This document shows, piece after piece, positions 53,507 to 61,246 of a stretch of 64,000 bases of DNA. The stretch is taken from the NCBI GenBank assembly GCA_016190505.1, contig JACPQM010000062.1, positions 18,227 through 82,226 on the forward strand. Direction: 5' to 3'. The translations under genes and the position numbers were made by a program. Each line of letters opens with the position of its first letter. Positions within the stretch are counted from its first letter, which is position 1. Below the pieces are notes generated by a model. That model worked only from the letters and a program-made list of their open reading frames with translations. It made no database searches and was not told where the DNA came from. The DNA is from Chloroflexota bacterium (GTDB taxonomy: Bacteria; Chloroflexota; Dehalococcoidia; JACPQK01).

Positions 53507-54670
53507 CTAACTCTTCGTCCGGGACTCCACGGACTCGAGGGTATAGGCGAAGCCCAGGGCCGGGGTATCCTCGGCGCCGCCCAGGGCCTTGACCAGGCCA
53601 TCGTAGCGGCCGCCACCCCCCAGAGGCCGGCCGCCGTCGCCCGGGGCGAAGACGTCGAAGACCATACCGGTATAGTAGGCCAGTCCCCGGGCCAGGCCCA
53701 TATTCAGCTCCACCTGGGCGCTGGCTACCTGTTCAGGGGAGAGCAAAGCGACGAGCTCCCGCAGCTCCTCCTCCGGCCCTGAATCCAGGCCAAAGCCGCG
53801 GTATCTGGCCACCAGGGCCCGGAGGCCGGCCAGCACCGGCTCCGGCTCTCCTTTGAGTTTGACCAGCTCTTCCAGGAAAGACAGCGCCCCGTCCACGCGC
53901 CGGGGCTCGTCGGCGGCCTCGAGCCGGGCCAGGTAGCGGGTTACAATCTCTTCCGGGTCACGGCTGCCCACCAGGCCACCCATCCCGGCCAGCAAGCGCT
54001 CGACCACGTGGTGCGCCTCGCCGGGGGACACCCCACCAGGCAACGCCACTTCGGCAGACCGCCCGTACAGCCCCACTCGGGCCATCTCCTCGCGCAGGTC
54101 CCGATGTGTCGGCACAGCCAGGGTAGCCGCCCGTCCCGCCAGGAACCACCGGGCGCGCTCAGACAGGCCAAAACCCGCCAGCAGGCGCGTCAATGCCCCC
54201 ACGTGCCCCACCTGGAGGCGCAGGGCCTTCAGCCCCAGGTGGGCCAGCCCCTGACAGGCCAGCCCCACCACCTCTGCATCGGCCCGAGGCGACCCATCGC
54301 CGATAAGCTCGGCGCCGACCTGGGTGAACTGACGGGGCCGGTCCGGCCCTTCCTCGTAGCGGAACACCGGCCCAGCGTACTGCCACCGCACCGGCGGCGA
54401 CACACCAGCCTGGACGTAGGCCCGGATCACCGACGAGGTAAACTCCGGCCGGAGGCTGACCCCGTGGCCACCCAGGTCAGTGAAGGCATAGAGACGCGAG
54501 GCCAGCTCGCCGCCCGATTTCTTGAGAAACAGGTCAGTGGGCTCCAGGACAGGAGTGTCCACGGGCTGGTAACCCTGCCGGGAGAAGAACTCCCGCAGGG
54601 AGACGGTCAGGGAGTTGAGCCGCGCCCAGTCCCTGCCCAGCCGGTCGCGAGTGCCATCAAGTCTACGCAT
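53507..54670 (-). CDS. hisZ: HisZ-like (histidyl-tRNA synthetase paralog) regulatory subunit
   Basis: The 387-residue protein has class II synthetase core motifs: 'FFSRQGYQPVDTPVLEPTDLF', 'LRPEFTSSVIRAY', motif 2 'QYAGPVFRYEEGPDRPRQFTQVGAELIG', read in parts, and 'GLAYYTGMVFDVF', 'GGGGRYDGLVKALGG'. It lacks the C-terminal anticodon-binding domain of HisRS, which points to HisZ rather than an aminoacylating enzyme. HisZ normally activates short-form HisG, but the adjacent hisG is long-form. It is the first gene of the his operon (ATG 54670). Confidence 0.85.
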   Translation of the reverse strand: MRRLDGTRDRLGRDWARLNSLTVSLREFFSRQGYQPVDTPVLEPTDLFLKKSGGELASRLYAFTDLGGHGVSLRPEFTSSVIRAYVQAGVSPPVRWQYAGPVFRYEEGPDRPRQFTQVGAELIGDGSPRADAEVVGLACQGLAHLGLKALRLQVGHVGALTRLLAGFGLSERARWFLAGRAATLAVPTHRDLREEMARVGLYGRSAEVALPGGVSPGEAHHVVERLLAGMGGLVGSRDPEEIVTRYLARLEAADEPRRVDGALSFLEELVKLKGEPEPVLAGLRALVARYRGFGLDSGPEEELRELVALLSPEQVASAQVELNMGLARGLAYYTGMVFDVFAPGDGGRPLGGGGRYDGLVKALGGAEDTPALGFAYTLESVESRTKS

Positions 54671-54762
54671 GGTTACGGGCAGCCAACGGGTATTCTACAT
54701 GAGCGGCCAGACCCCTTCAACCGGACCTCTCTCCCGACCCCTTCGGCTGGGCTCGGGGCGGA

Positions 54763-54785
54763 CCTCTCCCCGGCACGGGGAGAGG
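54763..54785. repeat. Hairpin repeat of the CCTCTCC...GGAGAGG type
   Basis: CCTCTCCCC / CGGGGAGAGG encloses GGCA. A copy with the same flanking CGGACCTCTC sequence lies at 58603-58625. The 200 bases after it, up to the DUF433 gene, hold nothing else that I recognise. Confidence 0.7.
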
Positions 54786-54989
54786 GAGAGGCTCCCATGC
54801 CCATTGCCCGCTCAGGAGCGGAGGTCCGTTGGGAATCCCAGGGGACCTCCGCCGTTGACGCATCCTTGATGCAAGTGATAGCATGCCTTGCAAGGACGAT
54901 GGCCCCCGGCACGATACTGTTGGACCACATGGGTTGGCCACAAGAATCACACAACAATGGGAGATGGGGAATCATCAAGGAGTCTACAC

Positions 54990-55208
54990 ATGAAGCTCAC
55001 CGAACGCATAACCGTAGATCCTGAGCAATGTGGCGGTCGCCCATGTATCCGGGGGATGCGGATTCGGGTAACAGATGTGCTAGATCTGTTGGCCAACGGG
55101 CTGACGCCAGGACAAGTGCTCGAAGAGTTGCCGGACTTAGAAGTGGAGGATATTCAGGCGTGTCTCCAGTTCGCCAGTCGGCGCCTGAATCATCCGGTGG
55201 TGGCGTGA
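54990..55208 (+). CDS. DUF433 family antitoxin
   Basis: The 72-residue protein starts at ATG 54990 with AAGGAG upstream. 'ERITVDPEQCGGRPCIRGMRIRVTDVL' in pieces, then 'LLANGLTPGQVLEELPDLEVEDIQACLQFA', is a complete DUF433 domain with a helix-turn-helix-like fold. It normally precedes a DUF5615/PIN-like toxin; here the toxin gene that overlaps its stop is truncated. Confidence 0.9.
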   Translation: MKLTERITVDPEQCGGRPCIRGMRIRVTDVLDLLANGLTPGQVLEELPDLEVEDIQACLQFASRRLNHPVVA

Positions 55209-55294
55209 TCCTGTGGCTGGATGCGCACCTTCCCCCGGCGTTGGTACCTTGGCTGCGGGCCACCTTTGGGATTGAAGCTCGTGGAGATCAGTGA
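55205..55294 (+). pseudogene. Truncated DUF5615 (PIN-like) toxin
   Basis: GTG 55205 overlaps the DUF433 stop and begins 'ILWLDAHLPPALVPWLRATFG', the exact N-terminal pattern of DUF5615 toxins including the first catalytic Asp. The frame stops after 29 residues, while intact members have about 110. The rest is not found downstream, so this is a deletion rather than a frameshift. The antitoxin is now an orphan. Confidence 0.8.
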
Positions 55295-55400
55295 GGCCCC
55301 GGTAGAGTAACACCGCTTGCCCACGCCATGCAGGCCGCCCCGAACCAACCACCGTTTGTTTGTTGGCTGAACCAGCTATCTCCAAAAAGGAGACCAGCCC

Positions 55401-55691
55401 ATGGACAAGAAAGCTGTTCGACGGATGCAGAAGGCCGCTGCGCGCCGCAAGGCGACGCATAGGGCCAGTCAGGCTACCCCCGCGGCCTCCAGCACATTGC
55501 GGGTCCTCGAGTCCGCGCCCGTGCTCGATTGCATGGTCCCGTCAAACCTCTTCGACGTCGGACTCGGGCACGTCGTAGTGGCCAGGGAGGTGGCCCCTGG
55601 CAAGATCGCATTAGCCGCGTTCCTGCTGGACGTGTTTTGCCTTGGGGTGCTGGGCCCTACGATACGCCCGCCAGGTGTCACGCCGTTATGA
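55401..55691 (+). CDS. Hypothetical protein, probably C-terminally truncated
   Basis: ATG 55401 has AAAAGGAG upstream. The basic N-terminus ('KAVRRMQKAAARRKATHRAS') is followed by 'VPSNLFDVGLGHVVVAREVAPGKIALAAFLLDVFCLG', read in parts, a pattern seen at the start of longer uncharacterised bacterial proteins of which this is only the beginning. The last dozen residues are unlike that family. It may be a remnant. Confidence 0.5.
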   Translation: MDKKAVRRMQKAAARRKATHRASQATPAASSTLRVLESAPVLDCMVPSNLFDVGLGHVVVAREVAPGKIALAAFLLDVFCLGVLGPTIRPPGVTPL

Positions 55692-55790
55692 GCGCCCTTG
55701 AGAAATCGTGTGGCCCGGACGGCTACGACTGTATATTGCCGGTGGCGCTCAGGTAGAAGGCGGAGGCCGGGATGGGGGGTCAGGGCCGCG

Positions 55791-57530
55791 TCAAGACACC
55801 GGCGAGAGCAGCCGGGACAGCGCCCCTTCCAACTCGGCGGGCTCAGTGAACGGCGGGAGACAGCGGTCCTCGAGGCATATCAAGGCGTGGGGGTGGGCGT
55901 CCTCGACCTCGCGCCGGGCCAGCGGCCGCACCAGGGTGTTGGGATAGGTAACGCGTAGGCTGGCGCCGTAGAGTTGTCGCCCCCTGGGGCTGTCCGGTTG
56001 AGACACCTTGATCACCACCGCCGGGTCCAGGCACCGGGCCACGGCCAGGGCGTAGCCCGCGGCCAGCCGCCCGTGGGCGGGATACATGCCGGCCACCCCC
56101 TGGAGCGCCCCCAAGGCCAGGTCCTTGTACCGGGCAACGCCCGTCCACAGGTACAGGCGGTGCAACAGCTCGGCTGCCGCCGCGTTTTCCTCCAGAACGG
56201 GGACCCGCCGCCGTAACAGCCCCTGGCCTGCCCCCGCTTCAGCCCGGTCGAAGAACGCCCCTCCCGGGGACAGGAAGTCCCGCTCGATAATCGCCGCCAG
56301 GCGCTGGGCACGCCGCAAGTAGGCGGCACTGCCTGTCGCTTCATAGGCTGCCACCAGTGCCCGGGCCGTCCACACCTGGTCGGGGAGCAGCCCCAGCAAC
56401 TGCGGCTGGCCACCGGCGTAGTAGTGGTACATCCCCCTGTCTTTGTCCCGGCACCTGTCCCACAGGGTGCGCAAGGCACCCAGCCCCGCCTGGCGCAGGG
56501 CCAGCCGGTCCAACGCCCGAGCCGCCAGGAGCAGGGACAGGGCCGCCCGCGCGTTCCACGACGTGTAGACCGTCCGGTCAATGGCCGGTGCCGGCCGGCG
56601 TGCCCGCTCCTCCGGGGGCAGACGGTAGTACTCCTCGTCCGCGTCCTGGCTCCCGGAGAAGGCGCCCAGCTCCGGTTGATATAGCGTGGACATGAGGTAT
56701 TCCACTACACGAGACGCAGTGGCCACCAGCCCCTGGTCCCCAGTTATCTCGCCGGCGCCGGTGCAGGCCGCCAGCAGCCGGACATTGTCCTCCAGCATTT
56801 TCTCGTAGTGCGGGACCGACCAATCGGCCGTGGTGGAATATCGGAAGAAGCCGCCGGCCACCGGATCGAACACGCCGCCGGTAGCCATGGCCCGTAGGGT
56901 GTCGGTAGCCATGGCCAGGTAGCGGCTTTCCCCGGTCAAGCGGTGGTAATAGAGGAAAAGCTCCAGCGCATCCGTCTCGGGGAACTTGGGTTCCGTGCCA
57001 AAGCCGCCGTGTTTCGAGTCGTACTCCTGGGCCAGCAGGTCTACCAACGTCTTCACCACATGCCGCCCCACCTCACCCCCCGGGGCCTGCCGGCGCCCTT
57101 CCCGCCCGCGTTGCTCCAGAAGGGCAGTAGCGATGTCCACCTTCCGCGTGTGGTAGACCATGCTCACTGTCTGGAGCAGTTGCCGCAAGTCCTCGGGCCG
57201 GATATAGGTGCCGCCGGCCAGAACATCGCCCTCGGGGGTAAGGAAGACCGTGGAGGGCCAGCCGCCCATGTTGTAGCGCAGGTTGACGTCCGGGCGCTGA
57301 TCGGTGTCCACACGCACGGGCACGAAGAGGGAGTTGATGAGGGAGATGGCGCCGGCGTCAGGGTAGGATGTCTCGTCCATGACGTGACACCAGTGACACC
57401 ATGTCGCAGAAACAGACAGGAGGACTGGTTTGTCCTCCTGTCTGGCCCTATCGAATGCTGCCTCCCCCCACTGCATCCACCCTATTTCGCTCGCCCGGTT
57501 GGACCGGGGCGAGAAGCGGAACTCAGCCAA
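55791..57530 (-). CDS. DUF255 thioredoxin-domain protein (YyaL/spermatogenesis-associated 20-like)
   Basis: This 579-residue protein starts at TTG 57530 ('AEFRFSPRSNRASEIGW'). The N-terminal thioredoxin-like DUF255 domain has 'SATWCHWCHVMDETSY' near residue 42-57, and 'NMGGWPSTVFLTPEGDVLAGGTY'. The rest is an (alpha/alpha)6 barrel like N-acylglucosamine 2-epimerase ('ALELFLYYHRLTGESRYLAMA', 'AAAELLHRLYLWTG'). It is shorter than the about 680-residue classic form. Its function is not established; redox-linked sugar or protein handling has been proposed for the family. Confidence 0.9.
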   Translation of the reverse strand: MAEFRFSPRSNRASEIGWMQWGEAAFDRARQEDKPVLLSVSATWCHWCHVMDETSYPDAGAISLINSLFVPVRVDTDQRPDVNLRYNMGGWPSTVFLTPEGDVLAGGTYIRPEDLRQLLQTVSMVYHTRKVDIATALLEQRGREGRRQAPGGEVGRHVVKTLVDLLAQEYDSKHGGFGTEPKFPETDALELFLYYHRLTGESRYLAMATDTLRAMATGGVFDPVAGGFFRYSTTADWSVPHYEKMLEDNVRLLAACTGAGEITGDQGLVATASRVVEYLMSTLYQPELGAFSGSQDADEEYYRLPPEERARRPAPAIDRTVYTSWNARAALSLLLAARALDRLALRQAGLGALRTLWDRCRDKDRGMYHYYAGGQPQLLGLLPDQVWTARALVAAYEATGSAAYLRRAQRLAAIIERDFLSPGGAFFDRAEAGAGQGLLRRRVPVLEENAAAAELLHRLYLWTGVARYKDLALGALQGVAGMYPAHGRLAAGYALAVARCLDPAVVIKVSQPDSPRGRQLYGASLRVTYPNTLVRPLARREVEDAHPHALICLEDRCLPPFTEPAELEGALSRLLSPVS

Positions 57531-57756
57531 GGCATACGCCGGCGCTTACCGGGCCTTTGTAGTCCCTGTGGAACTCGAGCTCCCGCAGGTGCCAGTTCCG
57601 CTCCCTGAGAGCGGGGGGAAGCGCGTCTTCGACTTCAGGATTGAGCTGGAGATCGCGGGATACTCTGCCACGCTTGGGCAAGGGACGATAGCACTCCGTG
57701 TGACAAGCTCCAAAAACGTTTGCGATGGGAGAGATGCGCCCGTGAATTGCTGCCAT
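57523..57756 (-). CDS. Possible small leader gene upstream of the DUF255 gene
   Basis: A strong GGAGG ribosome binding site five bases before ATG 57756 and a stop overlapping the next start (57523-57530) favour a translated 77-residue ORF. The sequence ('AAIHGRISPIANVFGACHTECYRPL') has no recognisable fold, and competing frames exist on both strands, so it may be only a coupling leader or spurious. Confidence 0.3.
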   Translation of the reverse strand: MAAIHGRISPIANVFGACHTECYRPLPKRGRVSRDLQLNPEVEDALPPALRERNWHLRELEFHRDYKGPVSAGVCLG

Positions 57757-57833
57757 TCTAACCTCCTGTCCGCCCCGAGCGTCGGGGTCGTTCGGCGTTT
57801 GGCTCGCCTAACTATCATAGCACGGTGACCCGT

Positions 57834-57904
57834 TGTTGCGCAACATTATTAATAGAAAAAGCTTATTTAACACGCTTGCACTCTTTGCCACAAATAGCTA
57901 GAAT
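57834..57904 (+). promoter_or_regulatory. Palindrome and promoter upstream of the SufR-like regulator
   Basis: TGTTGCGCAACA (57834-57845) is a perfect 12-bp palindrome in the AT-rich gap. Downstream, TTGCAC (57876-57881) and TAGAAT (57899-57904) are spaced by exactly 17 bases. Transcription would start near 57911. The palindrome may be the regulator's own site. Confidence 0.6.
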
Positions 57905-57937
57905 ATGCACGGTTATCCCTGCTGAGGAAGATTAGCC

Positions 57938-58579
57938 ACGAAGACTACAAGGGAACGCCTCCTGCACCTCATACAACGGCACCAGCAGGTCACCGTTGAG
58001 GAGATGGCGCAGGCGCTGGGGCTGGCTTCGGCCACCATCCGACGCCATCTGGACATCCTCCAGCGGGACCACCTGGTCTCCTGGACCGAGGCCCGCCGCC
58101 CCAGCGGACGTCCGCACTATGTCTTCTTCCTCACCGACACCGGCCACGAGCGCCTACCCCGCCAGTACGACGTGCTGGCCAGCCTGCTGCTGCACACCCT
58201 CACCAGCCTCACCAGCCAGGAGACCCACAGCCGCACCGGGGCGCAACTGGTGGACATGGCCATGTCCCGAGTGGGACACCTTCTGGCCGACCAGTACCGG
58301 CAGATGGTGACGGGTGCCGACCTGGGCCAGCGGGTGCGGCAGGTAGCCGAGGTCCTGGGTCAGGACACCCAGTCCGACTGGGAAAAGACAGACGATGGCT
58401 TCCAGGTCCATGCCTACAACTGCCCCTTCCAGCGAGTGGCCGTCACCAACCCTGCCGTCTGCCTGGCCCACCAGCAGATGCTGTCTGACCTGCTGGGCGC
58501 GGAGGTGCGCCGGACGGAGTCCCTGGCCCAGAGCGATCCCCGCTGCACCTATATCGTACCCCTGGGCAACGGCCAGTAG
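57938..58579 (+). CDS. SufR-like winged-helix regulator, start codon uncertain
   Basis: The frame opens at 57926, and the winged helix begins at once ('TTRERLLHLIQRHQQVTVEEMAQALGLASATIRRHLDIL', read in parts). No ATG, GTG or TTG precedes it; ACG 57938 is seven bases after GAGGAAG and could be the start or a changed ATG. ATG 58004 would remove half of the DNA-binding domain. The C-terminal part 'YNCPFQRVAVTNPAVCLAH' and 'DPRCTYIVPL' has three of the four cysteines that bind an Fe-S cluster in SufR; the third position has Ser ('TESLAQ') in place of Cys. It may sense Fe-S or redox state imperfectly. Confidence 0.75.
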   Translation, partial: TKTTRERLLHLIQRHQQVTVEEMAQALGLASATIRRHLDILQRDHLVSWTEARRPSGRPHYVFFLTDTGHERLPRQYDVLASLLLHTLTSLTSQETHSRTGAQLVDMAMSRVGHLLADQYRQMVTGADLGQRVRQVAEVLGQDTQSDWEKTDDGFQVHAYNCPFQRVAVTNPAVCLAHQQMLSDLLGAEVRRTESLAQSDPRCTYIVPLGNGQ

Positions 58580-58602
58580 GGCCGGACGGACCTCTCTGCC
58601 GA

Positions 58603-58625
58603 CCTCTCCCCGCATCGGGGAGAGG
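58603..58625. repeat. Hairpin repeat of the CCTCTCC...GGAGAGG type
   Basis: CCTCTCCCC / CGGGGAGAGG surrounds GCAT, with flanking GGACCTCTCTGCCGA like the copy at 54763. It lies 24 bases after the regulator stop and may end its transcript. Confidence 0.7.
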
Positions 58626-58809
58626 CGAATGGGTGCCGGTTGCAATAGCCCCGCCGTTCACGGCGGGGATGGTAGCAATCCACATACCCGCCCTGAAGGG
58701 CGGGGCTACGACAATGATGGGACCGTCGGGGGGTGATCTCAACCAGCTTGACACCTCTCCCCCACTGGCGCATGATAGCTTCAACCACTTGTTTCAAGCG
58801 GGGACTGCT

Positions 58810-59211
58810 GTGGGCAACGCCAAGATCGAGGTCTTCCCCTGGCTGACCGAGCTTTTCGGGGCCAGCCGGGCCAGCCATATGACCATGGACGTGGCCATCG
58901 CCGATGGCCAGACCGTCCGGCAACTGCTGGCGCGGCTGGCGCAGCAGTACCCGGACTTCGGCCAGCGCGGCTTCAGCCTCGAGACCGGCCTGCCCAGCTC
59001 CCTGGTCAGCCTGTTCCTCAACGAGCGGTTCCTGGAGCTGGCCGGGGGCCTGGACGCCCCCCTCGGCGATGGCGACAACATCATGATGATTCCCGCCTGG
59101 GAGGGCGGTAGCGGGCTACGGGCGGTAGGGCGCACGCCATGCGCCCCTACGGGCTTCGGGTCCCACCCTCCCGGGGGACCGCGCCTGGCTGACAACATGG
59201 CAGCACCATGA
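58810..59211 (+). CDS. MoaD/ThiS-like ubiquitin-fold protein with C-terminal extension
   Basis: Starting from GTG 58810 ('GNAKIEVFPWLTELFG'), about 98 residues form a MoaD-type beta-grasp fold ('TVRQLLARLAQQYPDFGQ', 'VSLFLNERFLELAGGL', 'LGDGDNIMMIPAWEGG'). MoaD, SAMP and ThiS normally end in that GG, which is activated as an adenylate or thiocarboxylate. Here the frame runs on another 35 residues through a GTAGGGGC-type repeat (59125-59150) before stopping. Unless processed, the GG is buried. It could be a sulfur carrier for the hyuB neighbours or an unrelated molybdopterin protein. Confidence 0.7.
   Translation: MGNAKIEVFPWLTELFGASRASHMTMDVAIADGQTVRQLLARLAQQYPDFGQRGFSLETGLPSSLVSLFLNERFLELAGGLDAPLGDGDNIMMIPAWEGGSGLRAVGRTPCAPTGFGSHPPGGPRLADNMAAP
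59125..59150. repeat. GTAGGGGC-type repeat inside the MoaD-like frame
   Basis: GTAGGGCGCACGCC / GCGCCCCTAC forms an imperfect palindrome just after the codons for the GG motif. The adenylated-tail reading frame passes through it, so the repeat has added codons to the gene. Confidence 0.6.
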
Positions 59212-59274
59212 GAGCGCAGGGCGGGCATCCCGACGTGTCGGGACCCCTACGACAAGAGGTCAGGGAAAGGACCT

Positions 59275-60999
59275 ATGAGCACGGTTGATCCCATAACCCT
59301 CCAGGTCATTTCCAGCAACCTGAGCGGCATCGTCAACGAGATGCAGATGTCCCTCTACCGGACGGGCTTCTCTACTATCATCCGGGAGTCCCACGACGCA
59401 AGCTGCGGCCTGCTGGATGCCCAGGGCCGGCTGGCAGGGCAATACCTGGCGGGCTTCGTCCACGGCGGCAGCTTCGCCCCCTCGGTCCAGGAGCTGCTCC
59501 GCTGGTACCCACCCCAGGAGATGGAAGAAGGCGACGTCTTCCTGGTCAACCATCCCTACTACTCGGGCAGCCCGCACGCCATGGACTGGATGGTGATGAC
59601 GCCAGTGTTCTTCCAGGGCGAGCTGGTGGCCTTCGCCGGCTCCATCGCCCACAAGAGCGACATCGGCGGCATGGTCCCCGGCAGCGGCTCGGGCCGCGCC
59701 CGCGAGCTCTACCAGGAAGGGCTGCATCTCCCCCCGGTGCGCTACTTCCGCCACGGCCAGCTTGTGCGCGAGGTGGTCCAGATCATCCGGCACAACTCCC
59801 GCACCCCGGACCTGGTCATCGGGGACATCAACGGCCAAATGGGCTCGACCCGGGTGGGCGAGGCGAGGCTCAAGAAGCTCTTCGAGAAGTACGGCACGGA
59901 GACGGCCCTGGCTGCCTTCGAGGAGATCTTCGACAAGACCCGGCAGCGAGTCAAGGCCGCCATAGCCTCCTGGCCCGACGGCGAGACGGTACAGGAGTCC
60001 TACCTGGACAACGACGGCATCAACCTGGACAAGCTGGTGCGGCTAGAGGTGACAGTCACCAAGCGGGGCGACTCCCTGCGGCTGGGCTTCTCCGGCTGCG
60101 CCCGGCAGACGGAGGGGCCGGTCAACATCCGGCCCGCCATCGTGCGCTCGGCGTGCCTCTACGGGCTTATCGCCCTGGTTGACCACACCCTGCCCTGCAA
60201 CTATGGCCTGGAGTCCGCCTTCGACATTGACTTCGGCCCGCCGGGCACCATCACCAACCCGGTGCTGCCGGCGCCCTTGACCGCGTATGCCGCCACCGCG
60301 GGCCGCATCTGCGAGATGGTGGTCCAGGCGCTGGCCCACCTGTCCCGCCGGCCGGAGGTGGCCGGCTCCGGCGGTAACTTCACCTTCATGCTGGGCACGC
60401 GGGGTCCCGACGCATCGGGACAGCGGCGGACGGCCTACGTCCAGTACGAGATCCTGTCCTGCGGCTGCGGCGCGGTGGCCGGCGTAGACGGGGGCACCGG
60501 CTGGTTCGGCACCCGCCGGGGCCAGGCCGGCATCAGCCTGCCGGCCGTGGAGATACTGGAGTCCGAGTTCCCGGTGCGCCTGGCCAGGTTCGAGCACATC
60601 CCCGGCTCGGGAGGGCCGGGACAGTTCCGGGGCGGCCCGGGCTTCGTCCGCGAGTACGTCATGCTGGAGCCGGCCCGCTTCTCCTCCCGGGGCGACCGCT
60701 TCGCCCAGCGCCCACCGGGCGCCGTCGGCGGCCTGCCCGGCCGGGCGGGGGCCATCGTCATCAACCCGGACCGGGCCAACGAGCAGCGGCCCCCCGCCCG
60801 CACCGCGGACATACCCCTCGAGGCCGGCGACATCCTGCGCCTGGAGATGGGCGGGGGCGGCGGCGTGGGCGACCCCCAGCTCCGGGAGCGCGCCCGCCTC
60901 CTCGCCGACCTGGAGGACGGCTTCGTCACCCCGGAACAGGCCCGGGCGGCGTATGGACCCCCTATAGTCCCCCTTGGCAAGGGGGACTATAGGGGGTGA
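59275..60999 (+). CDS. hyuB: Hydantoinase B/oxoprolinase-family protein (HyuB), copy 1
   Basis: The 574-residue protein starts at ATG 59275 after AAAGG. HyuB landmarks: 'STVDPITLQVISSNLSGIVNEM', 'RESHDASCGLLDAQGRL', 'VNHPYYSGSPHAMDWMVMTPVF', 'AHKSDIGGMVPGS', 'SGGCGAVAGVDGG'-like Gly-rich part and 'EAGDILRLEMGGGGGVGDP'. The family hydrolyses hydantoins or, with HyuA-type partners, carboxylates ketones using ATP. No HyuA is seen. The last 13 residues and the hairpin encoding them (60958-60996) are a repeat. A near-identical second copy follows. Confidence 0.9.
   Translation: MSTVDPITLQVISSNLSGIVNEMQMSLYRTGFSTIIRESHDASCGLLDAQGRLAGQYLAGFVHGGSFAPSVQELLRWYPPQEMEEGDVFLVNHPYYSGSPHAMDWMVMTPVFFQGELVAFAGSIAHKSDIGGMVPGSGSGRARELYQEGLHLPPVRYFRHGQLVREVVQIIRHNSRTPDLVIGDINGQMGSTRVGEARLKKLFEKYGTETALAAFEEIFDKTRQRVKAAIASWPDGETVQESYLDNDGINLDKLVRLEVTVTKRGDSLRLGFSGCARQTEGPVNIRPAIVRSACLYGLIALVDHTLPCNYGLESAFDIDFGPPGTITNPVLPAPLTAYAATAGRICEMVVQALAHLSRRPEVAGSGGNFTFMLGTRGPDASGQRRTAYVQYEILSCGCGAVAGVDGGTGWFGTRRGQAGISLPAVEILESEFPVRLARFEHIPGSGGPGQFRGGPGFVREYVMLEPARFSSRGDRFAQRPPGAVGGLPGRAGAIVINPDRANEQRPPARTADIPLEAGDILRLEMGGGGGVGDPQLRERARLLADLEDGFVTPEQARAAYGPPIVPLGKGDYRG
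60958..60996. repeat. Strong inverted repeat at the hyuB1 stop codon
   Basis: Arms CCCCCTATAGTCCCCC and GGGGGACTATAGGGGG (16 bp, perfect) enclose TTGGCAA. The TGA stop of the upstream gene begins at the next base. It could slow ribosomes or end transcription; the 250 bases that follow contain more hairpins (61.05-61.22 kb) and no gene. Confidence 0.75.
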
Positions 61000-61246
61000 G
61001 TCCGCCAAGGGGGACAGAAATCCCGACGCGTTCCGAAGCCCCCCTTCTCCCCTCTCCGCTTGCGGAGAGGGGCCGGAGGTGAGGTGGGCCGCGGGCATCC
61101 CGCGCATGACGAAGCGGGAACAACGAACACCCTCGGCAGCATTGTCAGGCGACGGCGGCGGCAAGCGTGGACCTCACCCTGCCCTCTCCGTTTACGGAGA
61201 GGGACTGGATGTGAGGTGAAAGGTACCCTACGAGGTGACCATTGGC
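61000..61246. other. Intergenic repeat spacer between hyuB copies
   Basis: Two hairpins of the CCTCTCC...GGAGAGG type occur here, near 61055-61075 and 61178-61205, each followed by GGTGAGG-like bases. No gene or promoter is clear. Some copies resemble the ends of small mobile repeats (MITE-like), which I cannot confirm. Confidence 0.5.

Noticed and set aside
53507..54670. Histidyl-tRNA synthetase
   Set aside because: The C-terminal anticodon-binding domain is missing and the gene heads the his operon, so HisZ is the better call.
30002..60398. Many long minus- or plus-strand ORFs opposite real genes
   Set aside because: They are shadows produced by high GC content; none has family motifs or ribosome binding sites.
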